From positions 186,001 through 250,000 of the forward strand of contig CANMEI010000006.1 in the NCBI GenBank assembly GCA_947496695.1: a DNA stretch of 64,000 nt. Reading direction: 5' to 3'. Positions 36,235 to 44,138 of the stretch are shown here, piece by piece; position 1 is the first letter of the stretch, and every line of letters begins with the position of its first letter. Under the pieces are notes generated by a model, which did no database searches, was not told the origin of the DNA, and saw only the letters and a program-made list of their open reading frames with translations. This DNA comes from an uncultured Cellulophaga sp. (GTDB taxonomy: Bacteria; Bacteroidota; Bacteroidia; Flavobacteriales; Flavobacteriaceae). A program made the position numbers and the translations under genes.

Positions 36235-36265
36235 AAAAAAATCCCTTTATTTAAAGGGATTTTTT
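36235..36265. terminator. Bidirectional terminator between pgl and a thioesterase gene
   Basis: ATCCCTTTA pairs with TAAAGGGAT, extended by flanking A and T runs, between two converging genes. Confidence 0.88.
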
Positions 36266-36276
36266 AGTTTTATAAC

Positions 36277-36822
36277 TTATTTCAATTCTAATTTTACATT
36301 TTCACTTTTGAGGTTTTCTAAGTAATCATCTACTTTGAAATTAGAAGCATCAAAACGAGAAGTTCTTGATGAAGCTTCACTTTTACGTTGAATACTTCTG
36401 GCAAACCTTCGTACACTTTGCACATCTTCAATTATTAAACCAGGAACTTTAAGACTTTTACCATCAATGTCTTTTGCAACCATCGTAAAGTAAGAAGAGT
36501 TACAATGCTTTTTCTTTCCTGTAGTAATATTTTCAGATTCTACACGCACTCCCACAACCATAGATGTTCTGCCTGTATAGTTTATTGAAGCTTTTAGCGT
36601 AACTAATTCACCAACTTCAATAGGGTTTAAGAAATCTACTTTATTTACAGATGCTGTTACACAGTAGCTTCTAGAATGTTTTGAAGAGCATGCAAATGCG
36701 ATTTGATCCATTAAATTTAAGATGTAACCACCATGGACTTTACCACCAAAATTAGAATGAGCAGGTAACATTAATTCTGTAATGGATACTTTAGATTCTT
36801 TTGAGCTTTTAAATTTTTCCAT
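36277..36822 (-). CDS. Acyl-CoA thioesterase (hotdog fold)
   Basis: 181 residues. A single hotdog domain covers about residues 10-125, with the signature LMLPAHSNFGGKVHGGYILNLMD (Asn/His/Gly at the active site and helix Asp) and SVNKVDFLNPIEVGE. It is of the YciA/BFIT group that cleaves fatty acyl-CoA. The last 55 residues form an extra charged, helical tail (RRFARSIQRKSEA) not needed for the fold. Two bases separate it from the stop of the upstream small membrane protein gene. Confidence 0.87.
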   Translation of the reverse strand: MEKFKSSKESKVSITELMLPAHSNFGGKVHGGYILNLMDQIAFACSSKHSRSYCVTASVNKVDFLNPIEVGELVTLKASINYTGRTSMVVGVRVESENITTGKKKHCNSSYFTMVAKDIDGKSLKVPGLIIEDVQSVRRFARSIQRKSEASSRTSRFDASNFKVDDYLENLKSENVKLELK

Positions 36823-36824
36823 AA

Positions 36825-37190
36825 TTAATTTCTAAAATGTGGTGATGATTCTTTTTGAACTCCAGTAACAAAATATTTTGAGTCTCCCAACCAAAAGAAC
36901 GTAGAATAGCGCTCTACGTAATGCAGTTTTACATATTGCCCTTGATACTCTTGTAATTTCTCAATCACCTCTTGGTCTTTATCTAAAACGGAGAAAGAAA
37001 ATATTTGAGCACCAGAAATTCCTTGGCTAATTTCACCTTCCCAAGTTTTTGTGATGTAACCTTTACTGCTTATTTTAATTAGTTCTCCAGAACGTACACC
37101 CTCACTATATGTTACAAAATATATAAATGCGTAGTAAATGCCTATTATAACAAGAAAGGCTACAATGATTAACCCGATAATTTTTTTCAT
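36825..37190 (-). CDS. Small single-pass envelope protein
   Basis: 121 residues: one N-terminal transmembrane helix (IIGLIIVAFLVIIGIYYAFIY) and then an extracytoplasmic beta-rich domain (SEGVRSGELIKISSKGYITK, TWEGEISQG, YVKLHYVERYSTFFWLGDSKYF). From memory, flavobacterial homologues are sometimes named 6-phosphogluconate dehydrogenase. Nothing here supports that: there is no Rossmann motif, and the label probably spread by error. It sits in an apparent operon with rmuC upstream and a thioesterase downstream. Function unknown. Confidence 0.75.
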   Translation of the reverse strand: MKKIIGLIIVAFLVIIGIYYAFIYFVTYSEGVRSGELIKISSKGYITKTWEGEISQGISGAQIFSFSVLDKDQEVIEKLQEYQGQYVKLHYVERYSTFFWLGDSKYFVTGVQKESSPHFRN

Positions 37191-37230
37191 TTTAAGTTAT
37201 TTATGGTTTTTTGTTTTTTAGTAAAAGTAC

Positions 37231-38616
37231 TTATAATTCTAGTTTTGGTTCTTCAAAATCTTCATCATCTGAATTTGCCCGCTTTAATAATTGATCTGGG
37301 ATTGCTTTTTTAGCTTTAGCGCCCATTTTTTTTAGCTTTTCTATGCTAGTGATAATGTTACCACGGCCGTCAACTAATTTATTCATAGCACCACGGTACT
37401 CACTTTTAGCTTCGTCCATTTTTTTACCAACCTTAGTAAGATCATTAACAAAGCCTTCAAATTTATCATATAAAGCACCAGCTTGGCGTGCAATTTCAAT
37501 AGCATTGCGTTGTTGCTTTTCATTATTCCACATACTATCAATAGTACGTAATGTAGCTAATAGAGTAGAAGGCGTAACAATAATAATATTTTGCTCAAAA
37601 GCTTTATTGTATAAACTATTGTCATTATTAATAGCTACTGCAAAGGCAGGTTCTATAGGAACAAAAAGTAATACAAAATCAGGACTTTCCATCGTATATA
37701 GATCCTCATACTTTTTTGCAGAAAGTTGATCAACATGCCTACGAAGTGAATTGATGTGGTCTTTTAAAAATTTGGTTTTTAATGTTTCATCATCAGCATT
37801 TACATAACGCTCGTAATCTGTTAAAGATACTTTTGAATCAACAATCATTTTTTTACCATCAGGCAAATTAATAATTACATCGGGTAAAACTCTAGAGCCG
37901 TCTTCTTTTGTAAAACTTTGTTGTACACTGTATTCTCGATCTTTTTCAAGTCCAGATTTTTCAAGCACACGTTCTAAAACCAATTCGCCCCAATTACCTT
38001 GCATTTTACTATCACCTTTTAAGGCTTTTGTAAGATTTTCGGCTTCTTGCGTAATTTTTAAGTTTTGTAATTGCAGGTTTGCCAATTGCTCTTTTAAAGC
38101 GGCATGAATTCCAACACTTTCTTTTTGACTGTCTTCAACTTTTTTCTCAAAAAGAACTATTTTTTCTTGTAACGGACTTAATATGTTTTTTATATTTTCC
38201 TTATTTTGTTCCGTAAACTTCGTACTTTTTTCCTCTAAAATTTTATTAGCAAGGTTTTCAAATTCTTTTGTGAATTTTTCTTGTAACTTTTCAACTTCTT
38301 GTTTCTGTTCTATATTTTTAAGTTGAAGGTTTTCTAAATCTGCTTTGTACCATGTTATTTGGTTACTAAGTTGTTCTTTTTCTAACCTTAATTCGTTTTT
38401 GTCTAATTCAGATAAAGCACGAATTTCGGTAATAGTTTCTTCAGCAGAAGCTATTTTTTTTTCTAAGGAAGTTATATTTATGCGCAACTGATTTTCACGC
38501 TCTAATAAAGCACTTTGTGATGAGGTGGTTTTTAATTTTTGAATGTAATTACCTAAAAAAAAACCTATGGCGATACATATAATTCCGATAAGTAAATAGA
38601 TGGTATAATCGTTCAT
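37231..38616 (-). CDS. rmuC: DNA recombination protein RmuC
   Basis: 461 residues. An N-terminal transmembrane anchor (IYLLIGIICIAIGFFLGNYI) is followed by about 180 residues of coiled coil, then the RmuC nuclease-like domain: MQGNWGELVLERVLEKSGL, SRVLPDVIINLPDGKKMIVDSK (the PDDEXK-like D...DSK), and the conserved PSTLLATLRTIDSMWNNEKQ. RmuC limits recombination at inverted repeats and has been linked to defence and stress survival. Here it lies in ordinary core surroundings. Confidence 0.92.
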   Translation of the reverse strand: MNDYTIYLLIGIICIAIGFFLGNYIQKLKTTSSQSALLERENQLRINITSLEKKIASAEETITEIRALSELDKNELRLEKEQLSNQITWYKADLENLQLKNIEQKQEVEKLQEKFTKEFENLANKILEEKSTKFTEQNKENIKNILSPLQEKIVLFEKKVEDSQKESVGIHAALKEQLANLQLQNLKITQEAENLTKALKGDSKMQGNWGELVLERVLEKSGLEKDREYSVQQSFTKEDGSRVLPDVIINLPDGKKMIVDSKVSLTDYERYVNADDETLKTKFLKDHINSLRRHVDQLSAKKYEDLYTMESPDFVLLFVPIEPAFAVAINNDNSLYNKAFEQNIIIVTPSTLLATLRTIDSMWNNEKQQRNAIEIARQAGALYDKFEGFVNDLTKVGKKMDEAKSEYRGAMNKLVDGRGNIITSIEKLKKMGAKAKKAIPDQLLKRANSDDEDFEEPKLEL

Positions 38617-38697
38617 TTTTTTAATTAAGACTTATAAAGTAAAGATACTAGTTTGTTAAAAATAGTACTAGAATAGCAGTTAGATTATATCAACAAT

Positions 38698-39468
38698 TTA
38701 TGTAACCTTAAAACTTGCAGTACCAGTATCAAACTGAATGGTATCAGTAGGGAAAAGTTTTTCAAAATGATGCTGTTCAATAATATTGCAAGGTGAGTCA
38801 AAAAAGCTTTCTTCTGTATTTAAAATACATATTTTATCACATAATTGAATAGCAATAGCTATTTCGTGAGTCGTAAATAAAATAGTTTTATTGGTTTTAT
38901 GTGCTATGTTTTTAAGTAGTTTGAGTATTTGAACTTTATGATACAAATCTAAATGAGAGGTAGGTTCATCTAATAAAATAATTTGGGTGTCTTGGGCCAA
39001 AGCTCTCGCAATCATTACACGTTGTAGTTGTCCATCACTCAATTCAAAACAACGTTTGTCTTGTAAATCTGAAATTTCAACAAGTTCAATGGCTTCTTTT
39101 GTTTTTGCTTTATCGGTATCAGTCAAAGTGCCAAGCCAATTGGTGTAGGGTTGTCTTCCTAACGCAATAAGTTCAGCAACTGTCAGGTTTTTTGTAGCAA
39201 TACTTTCTGTTAATACTAAACTGATTTTTGTGGCTAAATCTAATGGTGTGTAATTAGAAAGTTCTTTATTTTTAATTAAAATAGACCCAGAAAGTTTAGG
39301 TTGTATATTAGCAATTGTTCTTAATAAAGTAGATTTTCCAATACCATTTATACCAACAATGGCTGTAATTTCACCTTTATTTAAAGAAAAAGAAATGTTT
39401 TTAGCAATAACAGTTTCCTGTTTTTTGCTTTTGTATCCAATACTTAAGTTTTTAACTTTAAGAGACAT
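38698..39468 (-). CDS. ABC importer ATPase (BtuD/FecE type)
   Basis: 256 residues. Walker A is GINGIGKSTLLRT, the signature motif is LSDGQLQRVMIARAL, Walker B is IILLDEPTSHLD, and the H-loop is FTTHEIAI. It is the third gene of a leftward operon after the solute-binding protein and the permease. The importer is for cobalamin or an iron chelate; the adjacent B12 riboswitch and TonB receptor favour cobalamin. The BtuD-like name is not assigned because the family motif is shared with FecE and FhuC. Confidence 0.88.
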   Translation of the reverse strand: MSLKVKNLSIGYKSKKQETVIAKNISFSLNKGEITAIVGINGIGKSTLLRTIANIQPKLSGSILIKNKELSNYTPLDLATKISLVLTESIATKNLTVAELIALGRQPYTNWLGTLTDTDKAKTKEAIELVEISDLQDKRCFELSDGQLQRVMIARALAQDTQIILLDEPTSHLDLYHKVQILKLLKNIAHKTNKTILFTTHEIAIAIQLCDKICILNTEESFFDSPCNIIEQHHFEKLFPTDTIQFDTGTASFKVT

Positions 39469-39486
39469 TTACTTAGTTTCAGAGGC

Positions 39487-40518
39487 CTAAAATACCATTT
39501 TTCGTTTTCTAATCAATAACCATATTACTACAGGTGCGCCAACAATACTCGTAATTGCATTTATAGGCAATACACTATCTGATCCTGGAAACTGCGCAAT
39601 AGTATCGCACAAGAGCATTAAAAGAGCGCCATATAGTAATACAGCAGGCACTAATGTTTTATGATCAGTAGTATTAAATATTTGACGAGTTAAATGCGGA
39701 ACAGCTAAACCTATAAAGGCAATAGGGCCAGCAAATGCAGTAATAGAACCTGCTAACAATCCCGTTGCTATAATAATGATAAGTCTTGATTTTTTTATTT
39801 TTACGCCTACACTTTGAGCATAATTTTCACCTAGTAGAAAAGCATTCAATGGCTTTATACTCATAATACTTAAAGCAATACCTATGCATATAATAATACT
39901 AAGCAATGCTAATTGATACCATGATAAATCACCCAAACTACCAAAAGACCAATAAGTATATTGTTTTAATTTTTCAGCACTTGAAAAATAGGATAAAACG
40001 CTCACTACGGCACCTGTAATACTACCAAACATAAGTCCGATAATTAAGAGTGACATCGTATCTTTTACTTTTGTAGCTATTGATAATACAGCTAATAAAA
40101 CCAAAAAACTACCAAGACTAGAAGCGATTATTAAGCTGATATTATTAAAAATATTAAATGAAAATATACTAGAGAATAAACCAGTTCCCATAATAAGTAA
40201 TGCAACGCCTAAACTTGAACCAGAACTTATACCTAATACAAAAGGCCCAGCTAAAGGGTTACGAAATAAGGTTTGCATTAATAACCCACTTAAAGCTAAA
40301 CTTCCACCAACTAATATAGCGGTAATAGCTTTTGGAATTCTATAATTCCATATAATATAACTCCATGATTGGTTTGATGAATTATTACCTAAAATAGTAG
40401 CAAGCGTATTTTTAAAAGGAATGGTGACTGAACCTAAACTTATATTAATAAAAAACAATAGTAGTAATAGGACTAATAGCCCTAAAAAATAGAATTTATA
40501 TGTTTTAGTTTGATGCAC
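39487..40518 (-). CDS. FecCD/BtuC-type ABC permease (GTG start)
   Basis: 343 residues with about nine or ten transmembrane helices. PKAITAILVGGSLALSGLLMQTLFRNPLAGPFVLGISSG (read in parts) and AFAGPIAFIGLAVPHLTR are the FecCD family hallmarks, including the coupling loop to the ATPase. The start is GTG at 40518, immediately after the TAA of the binding-protein gene with no spacer. No usable ATG exists near it, so translation is probably coupled. Substrate: cobalamin or iron-siderophore. Confidence 0.9.
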   Translation of the reverse strand: MHQTKTYKFYFLGLLVLLLLLFFINISLGSVTIPFKNTLATILGNNSSNQSWSYIIWNYRIPKAITAILVGGSLALSGLLMQTLFRNPLAGPFVLGISSGSSLGVALLIMGTGLFSSIFSFNIFNNISLIIASSLGSFLVLLAVLSIATKVKDTMSLLIIGLMFGSITGAVVSVLSYFSSAEKLKQYTYWSFGSLGDLSWYQLALLSIIICIGIALSIMSIKPLNAFLLGENYAQSVGVKIKKSRLIIIIATGLLAGSITAFAGPIAFIGLAVPHLTRQIFNTTDHKTLVPAVLLYGALLMLLCDTIAQFPGSDSVLPINAITSIVGAPVVIWLLIRKRKMVF

Positions 40519-41682
40519 TTATTCTAATGGTTTAAAAAAGAAAGGTTTATAGTTTTGTAATAATTCAGGATGAAAAATATGAATTAAATCTTTTAAAATT
40601 AAATCTGGTTTTGTTGGTCCTAATTCATAATAAAGTAATCCTCCAGTATCACCAACTGTACCGGAAAAAGAATAGATATTTTTATTTTTAAAAGCATCAA
40701 ATTGAGCGTAATGTGCACTAGAGTTTTTCATATCAGAATAAGTGGTAAACTGATCAGGAGAAATCCAAAAATCAGCATGTTGCCCTTTTTCAAGCACAGT
40801 TTCCCAACTTAATGGTAGGCTACCAGTATTTTTAGTGTCTTTGTAAATATAATTAGCATTAGCATCTTTTATAAATTGTGATGCCCAACTATTGCCACCT
40901 GGCGCATACCAAACATCTTTATAAATGGCACCGCTTAATACTATTGGTGTAGTAGTTGCTTTTTTAGCAATAGCCTTCGCTTCAAGATATTTAGCTTCGA
41001 TATTATTAAAAATAGAATCAGCTTTTTTTTCTAAACCATAAAAAGGAGCTATGAATTTAATCCATTCAGCTTTCCCAAGTGGAGTTTCTTCAGTCCAGTC
41101 GCCATTATAAACTACAGGTATATTTGATCGTTGTATAGTGCTATAGGTTTTATTTTGATTATTAATGCTGAAACCGATTACCAAATCAGGTTGTAGTTCC
41201 AATATCATTTCTGTATTAATATTCTCATTTTTGCCAATTTCTTTAATTTGTCCATTAGCAATAAGTTTGCGTGTTTTTTTTGATGAGATATATTTAGTAC
41301 TAGGAAAACCAATTAATGATTTTTCAACTCCAAAAGATTCTAATATAGGTATATGTGTTGTTGATGTTGCAATTACTTTTTTTACGGGTGTAGTTACAAT
41401 AGCATCATAATCATTTGTGTTTAATGTTATATAAGGTGCTTTTTCTAACGGAACTAATGCATAAGTAAAAATATTTTCGGCATTTGGCCATGGAGAAGTG
41501 ATTGTGATAATTGTAATGCCTGAAGGTTGTTTTTCTATTTTAAAACCCTTAGCATATTTAATTGTTTTTTGAGAAATTTTATTAGAAACCGTATTAAAAG
41601 GAGAATCTTTTTTTGGTTCTTTTTTGACTTCTTTACAAGAAAAGAATAGTGAAAAAATAATTATAGTAGTGAAAAACCTCAT
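40519..41682 (-). CDS. ABC importer solute-binding lipoprotein (BtuF/FecB-like)
   Basis: 387 residues with a lipoprotein signal MRFFTTIIIFSLFFSC (Cys16). The class III binding-protein fold shows VIATSTTHIPILESFGVEKSLIG, NTEMILELQPDLVIG and a long backbone helix near residue 215-235, as in BtuF, FecB and HmuT. At 387 residues it is longer than E. coli BtuF (about 266), as is usual in Bacteroidota. It heads the leftward importer operon, divergent from the riboswitch and the BtuB-like receptor. A sequence close to a -7 element (GACATTTG) lies upstream. Confidence 0.85.
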   Translation of the reverse strand: MRFFTTIIIFSLFFSCKEVKKEPKKDSPFNTVSNKISQKTIKYAKGFKIEKQPSGITIITITSPWPNAENIFTYALVPLEKAPYITLNTNDYDAIVTTPVKKVIATSTTHIPILESFGVEKSLIGFPSTKYISSKKTRKLIANGQIKEIGKNENINTEMILELQPDLVIGFSINNQNKTYSTIQRSNIPVVYNGDWTEETPLGKAEWIKFIAPFYGLEKKADSIFNNIEAKYLEAKAIAKKATTTPIVLSGAIYKDVWYAPGGNSWASQFIKDANANYIYKDTKNTGSLPLSWETVLEKGQHADFWISPDQFTTYSDMKNSSAHYAQFDAFKNKNIYSFSGTVGDTGGLLYYELGPTKPDLILKDLIHIFHPELLQNYKPFFFKPLE

Positions 41683-41773
41683 AAGGCTAATTTTGGCTGT
41701 TTTATGTGTGATTAGGTAACAAATGTCATATTTTAAAACTGTATAGCGTACTATTTTTGATTAAAATTTTAAA

Positions 41774-41881
41774 ATGAGAAGTAATTCCGACACTTTAATT
41801 TATATAATCGCAGGCATTATTCTGTTTCATTTTATTTTAGGTTTAGTGTGGTTGATAGTTAAATTGAATAAAAAAAAGTAA
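41774..41881 (+). CDS. 35-residue single-helix membrane micro-protein (candidate)
   Basis: ATG at 41774 to TAA at 41881. The product begins MRSNSDTLIYIIAGIILFHF and ends LVWLIVKLNKKK: a short polar N-terminus, one hydrophobic helix of about 22 residues with Gly and aromatic residues, then a cluster of Lys that fixes the C-terminus in the cytoplasm. This is the composition of a real one-pass membrane peptide rather than random AT-rich translation. It lies between the ABC importer and the cobalamin riboswitch, on the receptor's strand but before the riboswitch, so it would need its own transcript. No family recognised. Confidence 0.5.
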   Translation: MRSNSDTLIYIIAGIILFHFILGLVWLIVKLNKKK

Positions 41882-41925
41882 GCCTTTTTTATTAGTTTTT
41901 ATACATAATATGGTACATTCGCGCC

Positions 41926-42109
41926 GAATTTTGGTTTAATATTATATTTATTTTTAATATTGATTAAAAGGGAATCTAGTGAAACTCTAGAGCTGTTCCC
42001 GCAACTGTAAGCTTAGCCTTAATTGGTGGCTGTCATTTCTTCAAAATACCACTGAGTTTTTCTTGGGAAGGTAAATGATAGTACGTAAGTCAGGAGACCT
42101 GCCAAGTTC
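41926..42109 (+). promoter_or_regulatory. Cobalamin (AdoCbl-type) riboswitch
   Basis: The order of conserved blocks is that of the B12 riboswitch: AAAGGGAA, GTGAAACTCTAGAGCTG, TTCCCGCAACTGTAAGC, a variable region, CCACTG, TGGGAAGG, and the B12 box AGTCAGGAGACCTGCC (42089-42104). A closing P1 helix can form between GAATTTTGG (41926-41934) and CCAAGTTC (42102-42109). Between it and the receptor ATG (42194), TAAACTTT/AAAGTTTA, GTATG/CATAC and CGGGA/TCCCG can pair, a likely expression platform. It should repress the downstream receptor when cobalamin is plentiful. Confidence 0.95.
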
Positions 42110-42193
42110 AAAAAAATAATGTTAAACTTTCGGGATAAAAGTTTACGTATGGGTACAGACATACTATTCTCCCGTTTATTCGAAAAAATCGAA

Positions 42194-44056
42194 ATGAACA
42201 AACAAATTTTAAGTTTTTGTGCATTTGCTTTGGCATGTACAGGATTAGTTGCTCAAGAGCAACAAAATGAAAAAGTAACACTTCAGAAATTAGATGAAGT
42301 AGTTGTAAGTGATTCCCGTTTTGAATTAAAAAGGGAAAATTCTGGTAAAACAGTAATTAAAATTACAGCAGCTGAAATGGAACGCAACCAAGGTAAAACA
42401 GTTGCTGAAATTATTAATACTAAAAGTGGTATTGAAATTAATGGTAGTAGAGGTAGAGATGGTCAGGTATTAGGACTTTATGTAAGAGGGGGAAGAGGTA
42501 AGCAAGTACTTATTATAATTGATGGAGTTCGTGTATCAGACCCATCATCAACATCGTCAGAATACGATTTAAGATTACTATCAACAGCTAATATAGCTTC
42601 AATTGAAATTATTAAAGGAGCAGCAAGTACACTTTATGGTACTAATGCAGCAACTGTAGTAATTAACATTACAACTAAAAAAGCATCTGAAGATAAAATT
42701 TCAGGAAATTTTCAATCGAGTTTTGGTACACAGCAAACCGCAAATGATCAAAATTATAATATATCAGAATTTTCTAATAATGCTTTAGTAAGTGGAACAC
42801 TAAGTAAATTTAATTATGCAGTTGGTATATCAAATAGATATTCAGATGGTCTTTCTTCATTAATAACAGAGCAAAATGAAAAAGATTTCTTTTCAAACTA
42901 TAGTGCTGATGTAAAATTAGGATACAAGTTTTCAGATAAATTCAATTTACAAGTTTATGCTAATCAAACAAAATATAGAACGGCATATGATGAGTCATTT
43001 GGTTATTCTGATGCAGATTACTTTTATAATAGTGATCAAGAAAGAGTAGGTTTATCATCTAAATACTCTTACAGTGAAAAAGGTTCGTTACAAATAAATG
43101 CGGCATATACAAATTATGAGTCAGAAAGTATAAGCTCTTATCCATCATCATATACTGGTAATAATTATACAGCAGATGTGTTTAATAAGTATGTTTTTAA
43201 CAATCAATTCTACACAATTTTAGGTTTAAATTATATTCAAGATGAATCTGAATTTACCGCTGTTGAAAACATAACAATAACAGACCCTTATGCTAATGTA
43301 GTTTATGTTTCACCTTTTGGATTAAATATAAACGCAGGAGCTCGTTTAAATAACAATTCAGAGTACGGCTCTCACGTTGTTTATAATGTAAACCCATCAT
43401 ACAGTTATAAATTAGAGAATGCTTATGTTAAACTTTTAGGTTCTTATGCAACATCATATATAACGCCTTCATTGTCTCAATTATATGGTTTTTTTGGTGC
43501 AAATGCTGATTTAAATCCAGAAGAGAGTAGTACTATTGAAGGTGGTGTAGAATATGCAAATGATAAACTTAGAATTAGTGCATTGTATTTTAATAGAGAT
43601 GAAAATCAAACTATTGTTTATGGAGCTACAGGTTATGAAAACGTTGATGGTTATATTAAAGCTCAAGGTGTAGAGATTGAGTTAGATTGGTCACTTATTG
43701 ATGTTCTTAATTTAACTACGAATTATACTTTTACAGAACGTACAGGAGATAGTGCCATTCGTATACCAAAACATAAAATTAATGCTAATTTAGGGTATCA
43801 AATTTCAGATAAAACAAACGCGAATTTGAGTTATACCTTAACAGGGGAAAGATATGATACAAACTATAATACATTTTTAAATGAAGAATTGGCATCATAT
43901 TCATTAGTAAACTTATATGTTAGTCATCAATTACTGTCAAATAAATTGAAAGTATTTTTAAACGCTGAAAATTTATTAAATGAAGAATATACTGAGGTTA
44001 TTGGCTATACAACACGTGGACGTAATTTTAGATTAGGTTTAAATTTAAGTTTGTAA
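42194..44056 (+). CDS. btuB: TonB-dependent cobalamin receptor
   Basis: An outer-membrane receptor for vitamin B12 and related corrinoids. The start at 42194 gives a clean signal peptide, MNKQILSFCAFALACTGLVAQ; an in-frame ATG at 42119 would translate through the expression platform and is rejected. The plug carries LDEVVVSDSRFEL near the TonB box, GLYVRGGRGKQVLIIIDGVR and IEIIKGAASTLYGTNAATVVINI. The barrel ends NFRLGLNLSL. There is no SusC-like carboxypeptidase-regulatory domain. At 620 residues it is BtuB-sized. The riboswitch directly in front makes the corrinoid assignment strong. Confidence 0.92.
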   Translation: MNKQILSFCAFALACTGLVAQEQQNEKVTLQKLDEVVVSDSRFELKRENSGKTVIKITAAEMERNQGKTVAEIINTKSGIEINGSRGRDGQVLGLYVRGGRGKQVLIIIDGVRVSDPSSTSSEYDLRLLSTANIASIEIIKGAASTLYGTNAATVVINITTKKASEDKISGNFQSSFGTQQTANDQNYNISEFSNNALVSGTLSKFNYAVGISNRYSDGLSSLITEQNEKDFFSNYSADVKLGYKFSDKFNLQVYANQTKYRTAYDESFGYSDADYFYNSDQERVGLSSKYSYSEKGSLQINAAYTNYESESISSYPSSYTGNNYTADVFNKYVFNNQFYTILGLNYIQDESEFTAVENITITDPYANVVYVSPFGLNINAGARLNNNSEYGSHVVYNVNPSYSYKLENAYVKLLGSYATSYITPSLSQLYGFFGANADLNPEESSTIEGGVEYANDKLRISALYFNRDENQTIVYGATGYENVDGYIKAQGVEIELDWSLIDVLNLTTNYTFTERTGDSAIRIPKHKINANLGYQISDKTNANLSYTLTGERYDTNYNTFLNEELASYSLVNLYVSHQLLSNKLKVFLNAENLLNEEYTEVIGYTTRGRNFRLGLNLSL

Positions 44057-44083
44057 CAGAATTTTAAATTATAAGTTGTAAAA

Positions 44084-44118
44084 AAAAAGGGTCAGCATTT
44101 CTGCTGACCTTTTTTTAT
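44084..44118. terminator. Bidirectional terminator after btuB
   Basis: GTCAGCA pairs with TGCTGAC, with flanking G/C and A/T pairs extending it, followed by a T run. The converging S41 protease gene ends 20 bases away. Confidence 0.87.
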
Positions 44119-44138
44119 AAACATAATATGTTTTATTT

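Noticed and set aside
41683..41925. A second riboswitch for the divergent importer operon
   Set aside because: Read on the minus strand, I found no B12 box or other riboswitch core; only a weak promoter-like GACATTTG.
42119..42193. Upstream in-frame ATG for the BtuB-like receptor, adding 25 residues
   Set aside because: It lies in the riboswitch expression platform and would bury the signal peptide; the ATG at 42194 gives a standard signal sequence.
42019..42201. 60-codon frame on the minus strand across the riboswitch
   Set aside because: It runs antisense through conserved riboswitch blocks and its product has no recognisable features.
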